The notes: generated by a model from the sequence alone, not told the origin. A DNA stretch of 64,000 bases from Flavimobilis soli (GCF_002564025.1 NZ_PDJH01000001.1:2170001-2234000); one strand, 5' to 3'; counted from the first letter of the stretch, positions 17,469 through 26,450 are shown. A program made the numbers and translations.

Positions 17469-18208
17469 ACGACGTCCGCGCCGGGCTTGAGCACGTAGCC
17501 CACCCCGCGCAACGTGTGGATCATGGGCTCCCGGCCAGCGTCGATCTTCTTGCGCAGGTACGAGATGTACAGCTCGACGATGTTCGCCTGCCCGCCGAAG
17601 TCGTAGTTCCACACCCGGTCGAGGATCTGCGCCTTCGACACGACCCGACGGGCGTTGCGCATGAGGAATCGCAGCAGCTCGAACTCGGTCGCCGTGAGGT
17701 GCACCGGCGTGCCCGCCCGTACGACGTCGTGGGCGTCCTCGTCGAGCACGAGGTCACCGACGACGAGAACCGCTTCCTCTCGCTCCTGCCGCGCGCCCGC
17801 GCGGCGCAGCAGGACGCGGAGCCGCGCGACGACCTCTTCGAGGGAGAACGGCTTCGTCACGTAGTCGTCGCCCCCGGCGGTCAGCCCCGCGACACGGTCC
17901 TCGACTGCGTCTTTCGCCGTGAGGAACAGGACGGGCGCGTGGCAGCCACGCTCCCGGATGCGGCGCAGGACCGCGAGGCCGTCGAGGTCGGGAAGCATCA
18001 TGTCGAGCACGACGATGTCGGGGTCGTGAGTGCGTGCGAGGTCGACCGCGGACCGGCCGTCGTGCACGGTGCGCACGTCCCAGCCCTCATAGCGCAGGGC
18101 GGTCGCGACCAGCTCAGCGAGGTTGGGCTCGTCATCGACGACGAGCGCGCGGATCGGCTGCCCATCAGGGCGGGTGAACGATGAACGGTCGGCGGCGGGC
18201 GAGCTCAT
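17465..18208 (-). CDS. OmpR/PhoB-family response regulator
   Basis: 247 residues. Receiver domain with acidic pocket VVDDEPN, phospho-acceptor Asp69 (IVVLDMMLPD), Thr in LFLTAKD and Lys119 in DYVTKPF. The C-terminal winged-helix DNA-binding domain is complete (LTATEFELLRFLMRNARRVVSKAQIL, then NIVELYISYLRKKID and IHTLRGVGYVLKP). It sits directly upstream of, and overlaps, its cognate kinase. ATG at 18208 has no clear Shine-Dalgarno. No operator could be defined. Confidence 0.92.
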   Translation of the reverse strand: MSSPAADRSSFTRPDGQPIRALVVDDEPNLAELVATALRYEGWDVRTVHDGRSAVDLARTHDPDIVVLDMMLPDLDGLAVLRRIRERGCHAPVLFLTAKDAVEDRVAGLTAGGDDYVTKPFSLEEVVARLRVLLRRAGARQEREEAVLVVGDLVLDEDAHDVVRAGTPVHLTATEFELLRFLMRNARRVVSKAQILDRVWNYDFGGQANIVELYISYLRKKIDAGREPMIHTLRGVGYVLKPGADVV

Positions 18209-18363
18209 AGGACAAGAGTGCCCCGCCGCGCTGCGAACGAGCCCAGGTTCTCCTGTGTGTCATCTGTGAGCCTGCTGTCCCCAGCGGACACTTCACGCGA
18301 AACGACGCGACGCCCCGACCGGGTCTGCGCGAGATCCACACACCGACGCCCTACGGTGGACGG

Positions 18364-19425
18364 GTGAGTCTCCCGCCGACCCGCCCGCACGAGCAGCAGC
18401 GCCCCGATGCCCCGACCGTGCCGACCGCACGAGTCGAGCCGCAGACGCCAGCCCTCGGCAACCCCGCGCTCGGGACGCAACCCGCGGCCCCCTGGAGTCC
18501 GCACGCGCCCGCGCACGCGCGCCCCGCAGGCGACACGACGGCGTCGACTCGGCCCGTCGTCGAGGCGACGGAAGCACGGGTCGCCCCGCGCGTCGTCGGC
18601 CTCCTCGTCGCCTTTCTCGGTGTGGTCGCGTTCGCGTACGTGACCCGCCTGGCACTCGGGACCGTGTGGGGGCAGGAGCTCGACGAGAACGCGCTCGCGG
18701 GGTCGACGTTCGGCAAGGGCACGCTGTGGAAGGTCGGCGAGCCGGTGCTCGACGTCGTCTCCAACTCGTTCGTCGTCCTCGCCCTCGGCGGGGCGATCCT
18801 CATCTCCCTGCTGCGTCGCCGCTGGGGCCTCGCAGCCCAGGTCGTGGTCCTCGTCGCGGGCGCAAACCTCACGACGCAGATCCTCAAGCACCAGGTGCTC
18901 GAGCGCGCGCACCTCGGCGTGCTGACCGAGCGTCCGGGCAACTCGCTCCCGTCGGGGCACACGACCGTCGCGGCGTCGGTGTCGATCGCGCTGCTGCTCG
19001 TCGTGCCGCGCCGCGTCCGGCCGGTCGTCGCGCTGCTCGGCGCCGTGTACACGGCGCTCACGGGCGTGTCGACGATGGTGGGCGGCTGGCACCGGCCGTC
19101 CGACGTCGTCGCCGGGCTGCTCGTCGTCCTCGTGTGGACGGCGCTCGTGCTCGGCCTGACATCGGCGTCCGGCATCGACCGGAAGGCGAAGCACTCGTCG
19201 GTCGGGACTGCCGTCGCGACGACGCTCCTCGCGGTCGGCACTGCCGTGTCGGGCGCGCTCGCGGCCGGTCTGCTGACCGGTTCGGTCGAGCTGTTCGCGG
19301 ACCGCGGGCAGGACGTCGTCGATTATCTCGGCACGGCGTCGGCCGTCGTCGCGGCGACGGGGCTCGTCTTCATGGTGAGCCTGCTGCTGCGGCAGTCCAC
19401 GGCGCGCGGCCGCGCGGAGTCCTAG
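18364..19425 (+). CDS. PAP2 family membrane phosphatase
   Basis: 353 residues. A disordered Pro/Ala-rich N-terminus of about 75 residues precedes six hydrophobic segments. The three PAP2 catalytic blocks are present: KHQVLERAH (KxxxxxxRP-like, but with His for Pro), NSLPSGHTT (PSGH) and GVSTMVGGWHRPSDVVAG (SRxxxxxHxxxD-type). The family dephosphorylates lipid phosphates such as undecaprenyl diphosphate or phosphatidate on the outer membrane face. GTG at 18364 is six bases after TACGGT (18352-18357), so the message is probably leaderless. It is followed by two palindromic repeat elements in the convergent gap. Confidence 0.82.
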   Translation: MSLPPTRPHEQQRPDAPTVPTARVEPQTPALGNPALGTQPAAPWSPHAPAHARPAGDTTASTRPVVEATEARVAPRVVGLLVAFLGVVAFAYVTRLALGTVWGQELDENALAGSTFGKGTLWKVGEPVLDVVSNSFVVLALGGAILISLLRRRWGLAAQVVVLVAGANLTTQILKHQVLERAHLGVLTERPGNSLPSGHTTVAASVSIALLLVVPRRVRPVVALLGAVYTALTGVSTMVGGWHRPSDVVAGLLVVLVWTALVLGLTSASGIDRKAKHSSVGTAVATTLLAVGTAVSGALAAGLLTGSVELFADRGQDVVDYLGTASAVVAATGLVFMVSLLLRQSTARGRAES

Positions 19426-19465
19426 AGCAGAGGTCGTGTCTCCGCCGCACCCACCCCCCTCGGAC

Positions 19466-19592
19466 GGATCGCCCGGGCGCACACATGTCGTGTGCGCCCG
19501 GGCGATCGGTCAGCGGGTCGGGGAGAGGCTGCGCGGTTTCTCCCGGCAGATCGCTCCGCTGCACACCTGACGTGTGCATCCGGGCGATCGGT
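19466..19592. repeat. Two palindromic elements (dispersed family)
   Basis: Copies at 19466-19510 and 19548-19592. The first is a perfect 18-bp stem with a 5-nt loop ATGTC. Its arm reads GCGCAC/GTGCGC where most copies have GTGCAC/GTGCAC, so both strands changed together. Both copies are followed by CAGCGGG, so a short 3' flank was copied too. They occupy the gap between the convergent PAP2 and DUF1275 genes. Confidence 0.9.
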
Positions 19593-19642
19593 CAGCGGGA
19601 GGGGGCGGAGCTTCGGACAGGCGGGGCGTTCGCCGGGCTGTC

Positions 19643-20344
19643 TCAGCGGTGGTGGCGCGAGTGGATCGCGCCGACGACCGTGACACCGAGCGTCACGAGC
19701 GCCGACACGGCGAGGCCCGCCGCAAGGTCGACCTTCAGCAGCAGGGCGCCCGCGCCCGCGCCGGCGAGGATGAGCACGACGGCGAGGAAGCGTCGACCAC
19801 TGCCGCCACCCGCGGCGCGCGCCGCGCCGGAACCGAGCACCGAGTCGGCGGCGAGGCCCGTGATCGTCGACGTCACGACGACCGTCGTCACGTCCTTGAC
19901 CGCGACGACCCGCGCGACCGCCGCCTGCAGGCCCATGACCGCGCCGAGCAGGCACGTGACGCTCACGGCGAGCAGGTGCGGCAGCTCGTCGACGAGCAGC
20001 ACGGTCAGCGCGAGCGCCGCCATGACGCCGCCCACGACGCCGAGCAGCGCCGTCGACCGCCTGCTCCAGCCACCACGGCCGCGCAGCGCGCGGCCCGCGA
20101 CCGCAGCACCGGCCATGAAGCCGCCCAAGGCGACGAGCGGGCCGAGCACGGGCAGCTCGTCTGCACCCATGAGGCCCATGCCCAGGATGACGACGTTGCC
20201 TGTCATGTTGCCGGTGAACACCCGGTCGAGGCCGAGGTAGCCGACGGCGTCGATGATGCCGGTCGAGAAGGTCAGGATGAGCATGAGCGTCAGGTGCATC
20301 CGGCCGGATGCGACGCCGCGGATTCGGTCGATCACGTGGACCAT
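19643..20344 (-). CDS. DUF1275 (YoaK) family membrane protein
   Basis: 233 residues, about six TM segments. The N-terminal signature LTFSTGIIDAVGYLGL followed by RVFTGNMTGNVVILGMGL is diagnostic of the DUF1275/YoaK family, whose members are thought to be transporters. The start is ATG at 20344, with 85 bp to the divergent formamidase gene. The shared upstream region holds a copy of the purine-island operator (20373-20397), so control together with the purine genes is possible but not required by position. Confidence 0.82.
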   Translation of the reverse strand: MVHVIDRIRGVASGRMHLTLMLILTFSTGIIDAVGYLGLDRVFTGNMTGNVVILGMGLMGADELPVLGPLVALGGFMAGAAVAGRALRGRGGWSRRSTALLGVVGGVMAALALTVLLVDELPHLLAVSVTCLLGAVMGLQAAVARVVAVKDVTTVVVTSTITGLAADSVLGSGAARAAGGGSGRRFLAVVLILAGAGAGALLLKVDLAAGLAVSALVTLGVTVVGAIHSRHHR

Positions 20345-20372
20345 TGTGCGGGCCGGGCCGCTCAGCCCTGTG

Positions 20373-20397
20373 ACACGTTCGTTTCATTGCGGAAAAC
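20373..20397 (-). promoter_or_regulatory. Purine-island operator candidate, site D
   Basis: Minus strand TTTTC-N6-GAAAC-N3-CGTGTC, with the same spacing as sites A, B and C. It lies 20 bp upstream of the -10 (TACGGT, 20418-20423) of the formamidase gene, overlapping the expected -35 region. Confidence 0.5.
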
Positions 20398-20429
20398 TGC
20401 CGTTCGCAGCGTCCCCCTACGGTTGCGGC

Positions 20430-21503
20430 ATGTCACACGAGATCTTGCACCGCGGACTGGGCCCGATGACGTCGCCCACCTATCTGCCCGCCGAGCTCGA
20501 CACCGTGCTGTGGGGGCGCCTCCCGTGCGCGACCGACGCCCCGGTGCTCACGATCGACCCGGGGACCGAGGTCACGTTCGACACGATCAGCCACGAAGGG
20601 ATCCTCGAGGACCAGGGCCGCGACCCGCGCGCCTTCTTCGGTGCGCACGGCGTGGACGGGGACCACGTGCTCGACGACGCCGTCGAGCTCGCGGCGTCCG
20701 ACCACCCGCGCACGTGGGGCGTCGACGGTCCGCACGTCGTCACCGGTCCGGTCCGCGTGAGCGGCGCCCGGCGCGGCGACCTGCTCGCGATGACGCTCGT
20801 CGACGCGACGCCGCGCGTCCCGTACGGCGTGATCTCCAACCGGCACGGCAAGGGAGCGCTGCCCGGCGAGATGCCGGCGGACGGCGAGACGTTCTCGGCG
20901 TTCGCCGCGGTCGACGACGCGGGCACGCACGGCCTGCTGCCGCTCGTCCCGGGTGGCGACCGGCACGCACGGTTCCCGCTCGCGCCGTTCCTCGGGATCA
21001 TGGGCGTCGCGGTCGACGGCGACGCGCGCCCGCACTCTGTCCCGCCGGGCGCGCACGGCGGCAACATCGACATCAAGCTGCTGACGGCGGGCAGCACGCT
21101 GTACCTGCCGGTGCAGGTCGACGGCGCGCTCGCCTACGTGGGTGACCCGCACTTCGCGCAGGGCGACGGCGAGGTCGCGCTCACGGCGATGGAGGCGTCC
21201 CTGCGGGCGACGGTCCGCTTCGACGTGATCGCCCACGAGGACGCGGTCGAGCAGTTCGGCGAGCTCGCCGGACCGCTCGCCCGGACGAGCGAGTACCTCG
21301 TGCCGACGGGCATGGACGAGGACCTCGACGTGGCGATGGCGAGCTGCGTGCGTGCGGCGCTCGCGCTGCTCGAGGCGCGGTACGGCATGGACCGGCGGAT
21401 GGCGTACGCGTACCTGAGCGCGGCGACGGACTTCGACATCTCCCAGGTGGTCGACATGGTCAAGGGTGTGCACGCGCGCATCCGGCTGGCGGACTTCGCA
21501 TGA
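20430..21503 (+). CDS. Acetamidase/formamidase family amidohydrolase
   Basis: 357 residues. FmdA/AmdA-type enzymes hydrolyse short amides to ammonia and acid. Visible family features are a metal-site-like stretch FDTISHEGILEDQG, the GPVRVSGARRGDLLAMTLVDATPR strand pair, and GNIDIKLLTAGSTLYLPVQVDGALAYVGDPHFAQGDGEV, the typical core that ends in a GD-HxxQGDGE motif. ATG at 20430 lies six bases after TACGGT, so a leaderless start is likely. MTSPTYLP at 20466 is an alternative. The stop overlaps the amidase start (ATGA). Inference from the context: it may remove ammonia from a late purine-derived amide such as oxamate. The family alone does not show this. Confidence 0.82.
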   Translation: MSHEILHRGLGPMTSPTYLPAELDTVLWGRLPCATDAPVLTIDPGTEVTFDTISHEGILEDQGRDPRAFFGAHGVDGDHVLDDAVELAASDHPRTWGVDGPHVVTGPVRVSGARRGDLLAMTLVDATPRVPYGVISNRHGKGALPGEMPADGETFSAFAAVDDAGTHGLLPLVPGGDRHARFPLAPFLGIMGVAVDGDARPHSVPPGAHGGNIDIKLLTAGSTLYLPVQVDGALAYVGDPHFAQGDGEVALTAMEASLRATVRFDVIAHEDAVEQFGELAGPLARTSEYLVPTGMDEDLDVAMASCVRAALALLEARYGMDRRMAYAYLSAATDFDISQVVDMVKGVHARIRLADFA

Positions 21504-23137
21504 GCGACGACCAGCTTACGGCCGCAGAGCTGCATGCGGACGGGGAGGTCCCGACCGGGCTGCTCGAGGCGTTCTGGGCGTACGAGCGCGCGCTCGGCAC
21601 GGACGACGTCGCGGAGCTCGACCGCCTGTTCGCCGCGGGGCCGCACACGCTCCGGGGCGACGCCGCGGGCCTCCTCGTGGGGCACGAGCAGATCGCGGCG
21701 TTCCGCTCGTCGCGCGGGGGTGCGCCGAGCCGCACGGTCCTCGAGGTGCACGTCCGCACGATCACGCCTGACGACGCACTCGTCGTCGCGGTGACCGCGC
21801 TCTCCCGCGGCGGTCGCGGTCGGCAGACGCAGCTGTGGCACCGCGGGCCCGAGGGGTGGGCCGTGCGGGCGGCGGACGTGACCGTCCCGGCGCCGCGCAC
21901 GGACGCGCGGGTGTGGCGCGTCGTCGGCGAGCCGCTCGTGCCCGGCGCGCGCGCCGAGGCGCACGCGCAGCGCGGGCACGGCTCCGAGGCGGGGGCGCCG
22001 CTCCCGCTCGCGGGGGAGACCGTCGCCGTGAAGGACCTCTTCGCCGTCGCGGGCCAGCGCGTCGGCGCGGGCAACCCCGCGTGGCTCGCGGGCGCGCCGG
22101 TCGAGACGGAGCACGCGTGGGCCGTCGCCGCGCTCGTCGAGGCGGGCGCCGACGTCGTCGGCATCGCGCGCACCGACGAGCTCGCGTACTCGCTCGCGGG
22201 AACCAACGCGCACTACGGCACGCCGCCCAATCCCGCCGCACCCGGCCGCGTGCCGGGCGGCTCGACGTCGGGCCCCGCAACGGCCGTGAGCCTCGGCCAC
22301 GCGACGATCGCGCTCGGCACGGACACCGGCGGCTCCGTCCGTGTGCCGGCCGCGTACCAGGGACTGTGGGGGCTGCGCACGACGCACGACGCCGTCCCCC
22401 GCGACGGCCTCGTGCCGCTCGCGCCCTCGTTCGACACGGTCGGCTGCCTCGCCCGCACGGCCGACGTGCTCGCGCGTGCGACGCACGCGCTCCTGCCCGC
22501 CGCAGCCTCGGTGCCCGACGGCGCGACGCTCGTCCGCGACGTCGTCGTGCTGCCGTCGCTCGTGGCCCACGCCGACGCGGACGTCGCGGACGCGATCACC
22601 GCGCTCGCGGCCCGGCAGGCCTGGGGTACCTCGGACCTTCTCGGTGACGCCGACCTGACCGCCTGGCGCACCGCCTTCCAGACGCTCCAGGCGTGGGAGG
22701 CGTGGCGCGAGCACGGCGTATGGCTCGAGAAGGTCGGCCTCGACGTCCTCGGACCGGACGTCCGCGGTCGCTTCGCCCACGCCGCGACCGTGACCGACGA
22801 CGCTGCCCGCAGCGCGCGCGAGACCGTCACCCAGGTCCGCGACGCCGTCCGCGCGGCCGTCGGCGACGCGATCGTCGCGTTGCCTGCGGCATCGTCCGTC
22901 GCTCCCGCCCTCGCGGCCGGGGGCGCCGACGCGGCGGCCGTCGACGCGGCCCGCCAGCGGACCATGGAGCTCACGTGCGTCGCGGGGATCTCCGGCCTGC
23001 CCGGCCTCACCGTGCCCCTGCGCACGGCCGCAGGCGTGCCGTGCGGCGTGAGCCTCGTCGCGGGTCCCGGCCGCGACGCGGACCTGCTCGCGGTGGCCGT
23101 CGCGCTCGCGTCCGGCCCTTGCTCGGGTGGGCGCTGA
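21500..23137 (+). CDS. Fusion of AtzH/HpxZ-like (DUF3225) domain with amidase-signature hydrolase
   Basis: 545 residues. Residues ~10-150 form an NTF2-fold AtzH/HpxZ-like domain (LLEAFWAYERALGTDDVAELDRLF, then HEQIAAFRSSRG and WHRGPEGWAVRAADVT). Residues ~165-545 are an amidase-signature enzyme with its Ser-Ser-Lys triad: Lys in ETVAVKDLFAV, cis-Ser in VPGGSTSGPATA and nucleophilic Ser in GTDTGGSVRVPAAYQG. In the Klebsiella hpx and the atz cyanurate clusters the corresponding domains are separate proteins. AtzE-type enzymes deaminate carboxy-ureido compounds. Here the fusion is coupled to a formamidase gene next to urate catabolism, which suggests oxalurate or a similar ureido acid as substrate (inferred). 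Confidence 0.82.
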   Translation: MSDDQLTAAELHADGEVPTGLLEAFWAYERALGTDDVAELDRLFAAGPHTLRGDAAGLLVGHEQIAAFRSSRGGAPSRTVLEVHVRTITPDDALVVAVTALSRGGRGRQTQLWHRGPEGWAVRAADVTVPAPRTDARVWRVVGEPLVPGARAEAHAQRGHGSEAGAPLPLAGETVAVKDLFAVAGQRVGAGNPAWLAGAPVETEHAWAVAALVEAGADVVGIARTDELAYSLAGTNAHYGTPPNPAAPGRVPGGSTSGPATAVSLGHATIALGTDTGGSVRVPAAYQGLWGLRTTHDAVPRDGLVPLAPSFDTVGCLARTADVLARATHALLPAAASVPDGATLVRDVVVLPSLVAHADADVADAITALAARQAWGTSDLLGDADLTAWRTAFQTLQAWEAWREHGVWLEKVGLDVLGPDVRGRFAHAATVTDDAARSARETVTQVRDAVRAAVGDAIVALPAASSVAPALAAGGADAAAVDAARQRTMELTCVAGISGLPGLTVPLRTAAGVPCGVSLVAGPGRDADLLAVAVALASGPCSGGR

Positions 23138-23144
23138 CACAGGT

Positions 23145-23169
23145 TTTACCTCACCGAAACAGGCGTTGC
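23145..23169 (+). promoter_or_regulatory. Purine-island operator candidate, site A
   Basis: TTTAC-N6-GAAAC-N3-CGTTGC in the 83-bp gap between the amidase and uraD. TAACAT (23178-23183) may be the -10, with GAAA in the -35 zone, so the motif would overlap the -35 of the long uraD-xdh operon. Confidence 0.55.
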
Positions 23170-23220
23170 AGCCCGCTTAACATCCGCTCCGTACCGTCGA
23201 GGGCGGAGAGGAGGTGGCTC

Positions 23221-23757
23221 ATGAACGTCACCGAGTTCAACGCCCTGAGCAGGGACGACGCGCTGTCCGCGCTCGTCGCGTGCGCCGCCGTGCCGGCCTG
23301 GGCCGCCCAGGTCGCGGACGCGAGGCCCTACGCCGACGCGCGGTCGCTGCTCGAGCACGCCGACCGCCTCGCGGCCGCCTGGACCGACGACGAGGTGGAC
23401 GCCGCGCTCGCGGACCACCCCCGTCTCGGCGAGAACCACGCGGGGACCGGAGCGAGCGCCGAGGCGTCCGCCCGCGAGCAGGCCGCCCTGCGCGCGAGCG
23501 CCGACCCGGGCGAGCGCCTCGCCGCCGGCAACCGTCTCTACGAGCAGCGCTTCGATCGCGTCTTCCTCGTCCGAGCCGCCGGCCGCACCGCCCCCGAGAT
23601 CCTCGCCCTCCTCGACGAACGGCTCGACAACGACCCCGCGACCGAGCTGCGCGTCGTCGCCGGCGAGCTCCGCGAGATCTGCGCGCTGCGCCTCGCGGGC
23701 CTCCTCGACCACGCGCCGGTCGGCGCACCCCTCGACCCGACGGGCGGCCCCGCATGA
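23221..23757 (+). CDS. uraD: 2-oxo-4-hydroxy-4-carboxy-5-ureidoimidazoline (OHCU) decarboxylase
   Basis: 178 residues, normal for the family. It decarboxylates OHCU to (S)-allantoin, the third step of urate breakdown. The catalytic His66 lies in ADHPRLGE, and AASAREQAAL-type helices and a C-terminal ELREICALRLAGLL helix match the all-alpha fold. GAGGAGG precedes the ATG. The stop overlaps uraH (ATGA). First gene of a tight operon that runs to the xanthine dehydrogenase gene. Its promoter carries operator site A. Confidence 0.93.
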   Translation: MNVTEFNALSRDDALSALVACAAVPAWAAQVADARPYADARSLLEHADRLAAAWTDDEVDAALADHPRLGENHAGTGASAEASAREQAALRASADPGERLAAGNRLYEQRFDRVFLVRAAGRTAPEILALLDERLDNDPATELRVVAGELREICALRLAGLLDHAPVGAPLDPTGGPA

Positions 23758-24074
23758 CCACCTTCTCGTCCCACGTCCTCGACGCTGCGCGCGGCCGCCC
23801 CGCCGTCGACGTCGGCCTCGAGCTGCGCGACGCCGCAGGCGCGGTCGTCGCGACCGCCCGCACCGACAACGACGGGCGCTTCCGCCTCGACGGCGAGCTC
23901 GCCGGCGGGCCCCACGACCTCGTCATCGCCGCGGGCGACTACCTCGCCGCGCACGACACACCCACGTTCCTCACGCGCGTCATCCTCGGCTTCGAGGTCG
24001 ACCCCGCGCAGGACCACTACCACGTGGCTCTCCTCCTGAGCCCGTTCGCCTGCACCGCCTACCGAGGGAGCTGA
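23754..24074 (+). CDS. uraH: 5-hydroxyisourate hydrolase (transthyretin-like)
   Basis: 106 residues. It hydrolyses 5-hydroxyisourate to OHCU. His7 in SSHVLD, the ARTDNDGRF strand and the C-terminal tetrapeptide YRGS (103-106), which lines the tunnel of the tetramer, are all present. These residues separate HIU hydrolase from true transthyretin. The gene overlaps uraD by four bases and stops 1 bp before urate oxidase. The order decarboxylase-hydrolase-oxidase is common in Actinobacteria. Confidence 0.95.
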   Translation: MTTFSSHVLDAARGRPAVDVGLELRDAAGAVVATARTDNDGRFRLDGELAGGPHDLVIAAGDYLAAHDTPTFLTRVILGFEVDPAQDHYHVALLLSPFACTAYRGS

Positions 24075-24075
24075 C

Positions 24076-24981
24076 ATGACCACCGCCGCTGACATCGTCC
24101 TGGGAGCCAACCAGTACGGGAAGGGCGAGGTTCGCCTCGTGCGCGTCACGCGCGACACCGCGACCCACGAGATCGAGGACCTCAACGTCACGACCCAGCT
24201 CCTCGGCGACTTCACCGACTGCCACGCGACCGGCGACAACTCCAAGGTCGTCGCGACCGACACGCAGAAGAACACCGTGTACGCGTTCGCCCGCGAGCAC
24301 GGCGTCGGCACCCCCGAGAACTTCCTGCTCACGCTGAGCGAGCACTTCAACGGCAGCTTCGAGTGGGTCACCGGCTCGGTGCTCTCCGCCGAGTCGTACG
24401 CGTGGGACCGCATCGCGGTCGACGGCGTCGGCCACGACCACGCGTTCGCCCGCAAGGGCGGCGAGGTGCGCCGCACGACCGTGATCACCGAGGGCGGCGA
24501 GACCGTCGTCGTCTCCGGCTTCACCGACGCGACCGTCCTGAAGTCCACCGGCTCCGAGTTCCACGGCTTCCCGCGCGACCGTTACACGACGCTCGGCGAG
24601 ACGACCGACCGCATCCTCGCGACGTCCGTCACGGCCTGGTGGCGCTACGCCGGCACGGACGTCGACTTCGACAAGACGTACGACGCCGTCCGCCAGCTCA
24701 TGCTCGAGACGTTCGCGACGCAGCACTCGCTGTCGCTCCAGCAGACGATCTACGCGATGGGCAGCGCCGTCCTCGAGGCGTTCGAGGACATCGTCGAGGT
24801 GCGCCTCTCGTGCCCGAACAAGCACCACTTCCTCGTGGACCTCGAGCCGTTCGGTCTCGACAACCCGGGCGAGGTGTTCTTCGCCGCCGACCGCCCGTAC
24901 GGGCTCATCCAGGCGACCGTCGAGCGTTCGGGCGGCACCCGCCGTCCCGACGTCTGGGCCGCGGTCGCCGGATTCTGCTGA
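24076..24981 (+). CDS. uox: Urate oxidase (cofactor-free uricase)
   Basis: 301 residues, the usual size. It oxidises urate with O2 to 5-hydroxyisourate and H2O2. The T-fold signatures are present: LGANQYGKGEVRLV (with the catalytic Lys), VVATDTQKNTVYAFA (Thr of the Thr-Lys dyad), a FSGFTDATVLKSTGSEFHGF-like block with Phe and substrate contacts, and RYTTLGETTDRILAT. The C-terminal half has NKHHFLVDL, the closing His-rich strand. It is the third gene in the operon. No peroxisomal-type C-terminus, as expected for bacteria. H2O2 production makes a peroxidase partner desirable, but none lies nearby. Confidence 0.95.
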   Translation: MTTAADIVLGANQYGKGEVRLVRVTRDTATHEIEDLNVTTQLLGDFTDCHATGDNSKVVATDTQKNTVYAFAREHGVGTPENFLLTLSEHFNGSFEWVTGSVLSAESYAWDRIAVDGVGHDHAFARKGGEVRRTTVITEGGETVVVSGFTDATVLKSTGSEFHGFPRDRYTTLGETTDRILATSVTAWWRYAGTDVDFDKTYDAVRQLMLETFATQHSLSLQQTIYAMGSAVLEAFEDIVEVRLSCPNKHHFLVDLEPFGLDNPGEVFFAADRPYGLIQATVERSGGTRRPDVWAAVAGFC

Positions 24982-24991
24982 GGACCGCGCC

Positions 24992-26404
24992 ATGACTCCT
25001 GACGTGCAGACGGCACCGCCGCAGGCTCTCGCGCCTGCGGCGGGCCCGCTCGGCGCCCTGCGTGCCCGCGAGGTCCTCGTCGACGGCGCGTGGCGCCCGG
25101 CGACGCTCGTCCTCGCCGAGGGCCGCGTCGCGGCCATCGAACCGTACGACGCCGAGCCGTACGACGCCGCACCCGCAGGCACCTGGACCGTCCCGGACGG
25201 GCACGTGGTGCTGCCCGGCGTCGTCGACTCGCACGTGCACGTCAACGAGCCCGGCCGCACGTCGTGGGAGGGCTTCGCGTCCGCGACGCGCGCCGCGGCC
25301 CGCGGCGGAGTGACGACGATCGTCGACATGCCGCTCAACTCGATCCCGCCGACGACGACCGTCGCGGGCCTCGAGGCCAAGCGGGCGGCCGCCGTCGCGG
25401 CGGGCCTCGGCGTCGACGTCGCCCTGTGGGGCGGGGCCGTGCCCGGCAACGTGGGCGAGCTCGCGGGCTTGTGGGACGCGGGGGTCATGGGCTTCAAGTG
25501 CTTCCTGTCGCCGTCGGGCGTGCCCGAGTTCGGTCACCTCGAGGACGACGCCCAGCTCGACGAGCACCTGACCGAGATCGCCCGCCTGCGCGCGCTCATG
25601 GTCGTCCACGCGGAGGACCCGGCCGAGCTCGAGGCCGCGGCCCACGGGCCGAGCCGCTCGTACCAGGACTTCCTCGCATCCCGCCCCGACTCAGCCGAGA
25701 CCGCCGCGATCGCACGGCTGATCGACGCCGTCCGCCGCACGGGCGCTCGCGCGCACCTGCTGCACCTGTCGAGCGCCCGCGCCCTCGACCTCATCGCGGA
25801 CGCCCGCGCCGAGGGCCTGCCGCTCACGGTCGAGACGTGCCACCACTACCTGTGCTTCGCCGCCGAGACGATCCCCGACGCGGCGCCGCAGCTCAAGTGC
25901 TGCCCGCCGATCCGCTCCGAGGCGAACCGCGACCTGCTGTGGCAGGCGCTCGCCGACGGCGTGATCGACTGCGTCGTCTCCGACCACTCGCCGTCCACCG
26001 CCGAGGAGAAGCAGCGCGGCGACGGCGACCTGCAGGCCGCCTGGGGCGGGATCTCCGGCCTCGAGGTCGGCTCCGTCGCACTCGCCGACGAGGCCCGACG
26101 CCGGGGCGTCGACCTCGCGGACGTCTCGCGCTGGACGTCGGCCGCGACCGCGCGGCTCGTCGGCCTCGACGACCGCGGAGACCTCCCGGCGAAGGGCCGG
26201 ATCGCCGTCGGCTCCGCCGCCGACCTCGTCGTCTACGACCCCGAGGCGCGCGTCGTCGTCGACCAGGAGCTCCTCGCGCACCGCAACCCGATCTCCGCGT
26301 ACCACGGACGCGCGATCCGTGGCGCCGTCACGACGACCGTCCTCGGCGGCCGCGTCCTCGACCTCGAGGCGCCCGCCGGCGGCGAGCTCCTGACCCGGCC
26401 CTGA
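24992..26404 (+). CDS. allB: Allantoinase
   Basis: 470 residues. This amidohydrolase-superfamily enzyme opens the hydantoin ring of allantoin to allantoate. Two-metal site: His81 and His83 (DSHVHVNEPG), carbamylated Lys169 (GVMGFKCFLSPSG), His206 (VVHAEDP), His258 (HLLHLSS) and Asp331 (VVSDHSP). The NEPGRTSWEGF stretch and the GFKCFL motif point to allantoinase rather than dihydroorotase. The first ~25 residues are a Pro/Ala-rich extension. GAGGAC overlapping the uox stop region serves as RBS. Confidence 0.93.
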   Translation: MTPDVQTAPPQALAPAAGPLGALRAREVLVDGAWRPATLVLAEGRVAAIEPYDAEPYDAAPAGTWTVPDGHVVLPGVVDSHVHVNEPGRTSWEGFASATRAAARGGVTTIVDMPLNSIPPTTTVAGLEAKRAAAVAAGLGVDVALWGGAVPGNVGELAGLWDAGVMGFKCFLSPSGVPEFGHLEDDAQLDEHLTEIARLRALMVVHAEDPAELEAAAHGPSRSYQDFLASRPDSAETAAIARLIDAVRRTGARAHLLHLSSARALDLIADARAEGLPLTVETCHHYLCFAAETIPDAAPQLKCCPPIRSEANRDLLWQALADGVIDCVVSDHSPSTAEEKQRGDGDLQAAWGGISGLEVGSVALADEARRRGVDLADVSRWTSAATARLVGLDDRGDLPAKGRIAVGSAADLVVYDPEARVVVDQELLAHRNPISAYHGRAIRGAVTTTVLGGRVLDLEAPAGGELLTRP

Positions 26405-26450
26405 CCCCCGCCACCCCGAGCCCGACCGCACCGACGCCCTAAGGACCACG

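Noticed and set aside
20373..20397. Assigning operator site D to the DUF1275 gene because the motif is on its strand
   Set aside because: The site is closer to, and better placed for, the formamidase promoter. The motif is semi-palindromic, so strand is not decisive.
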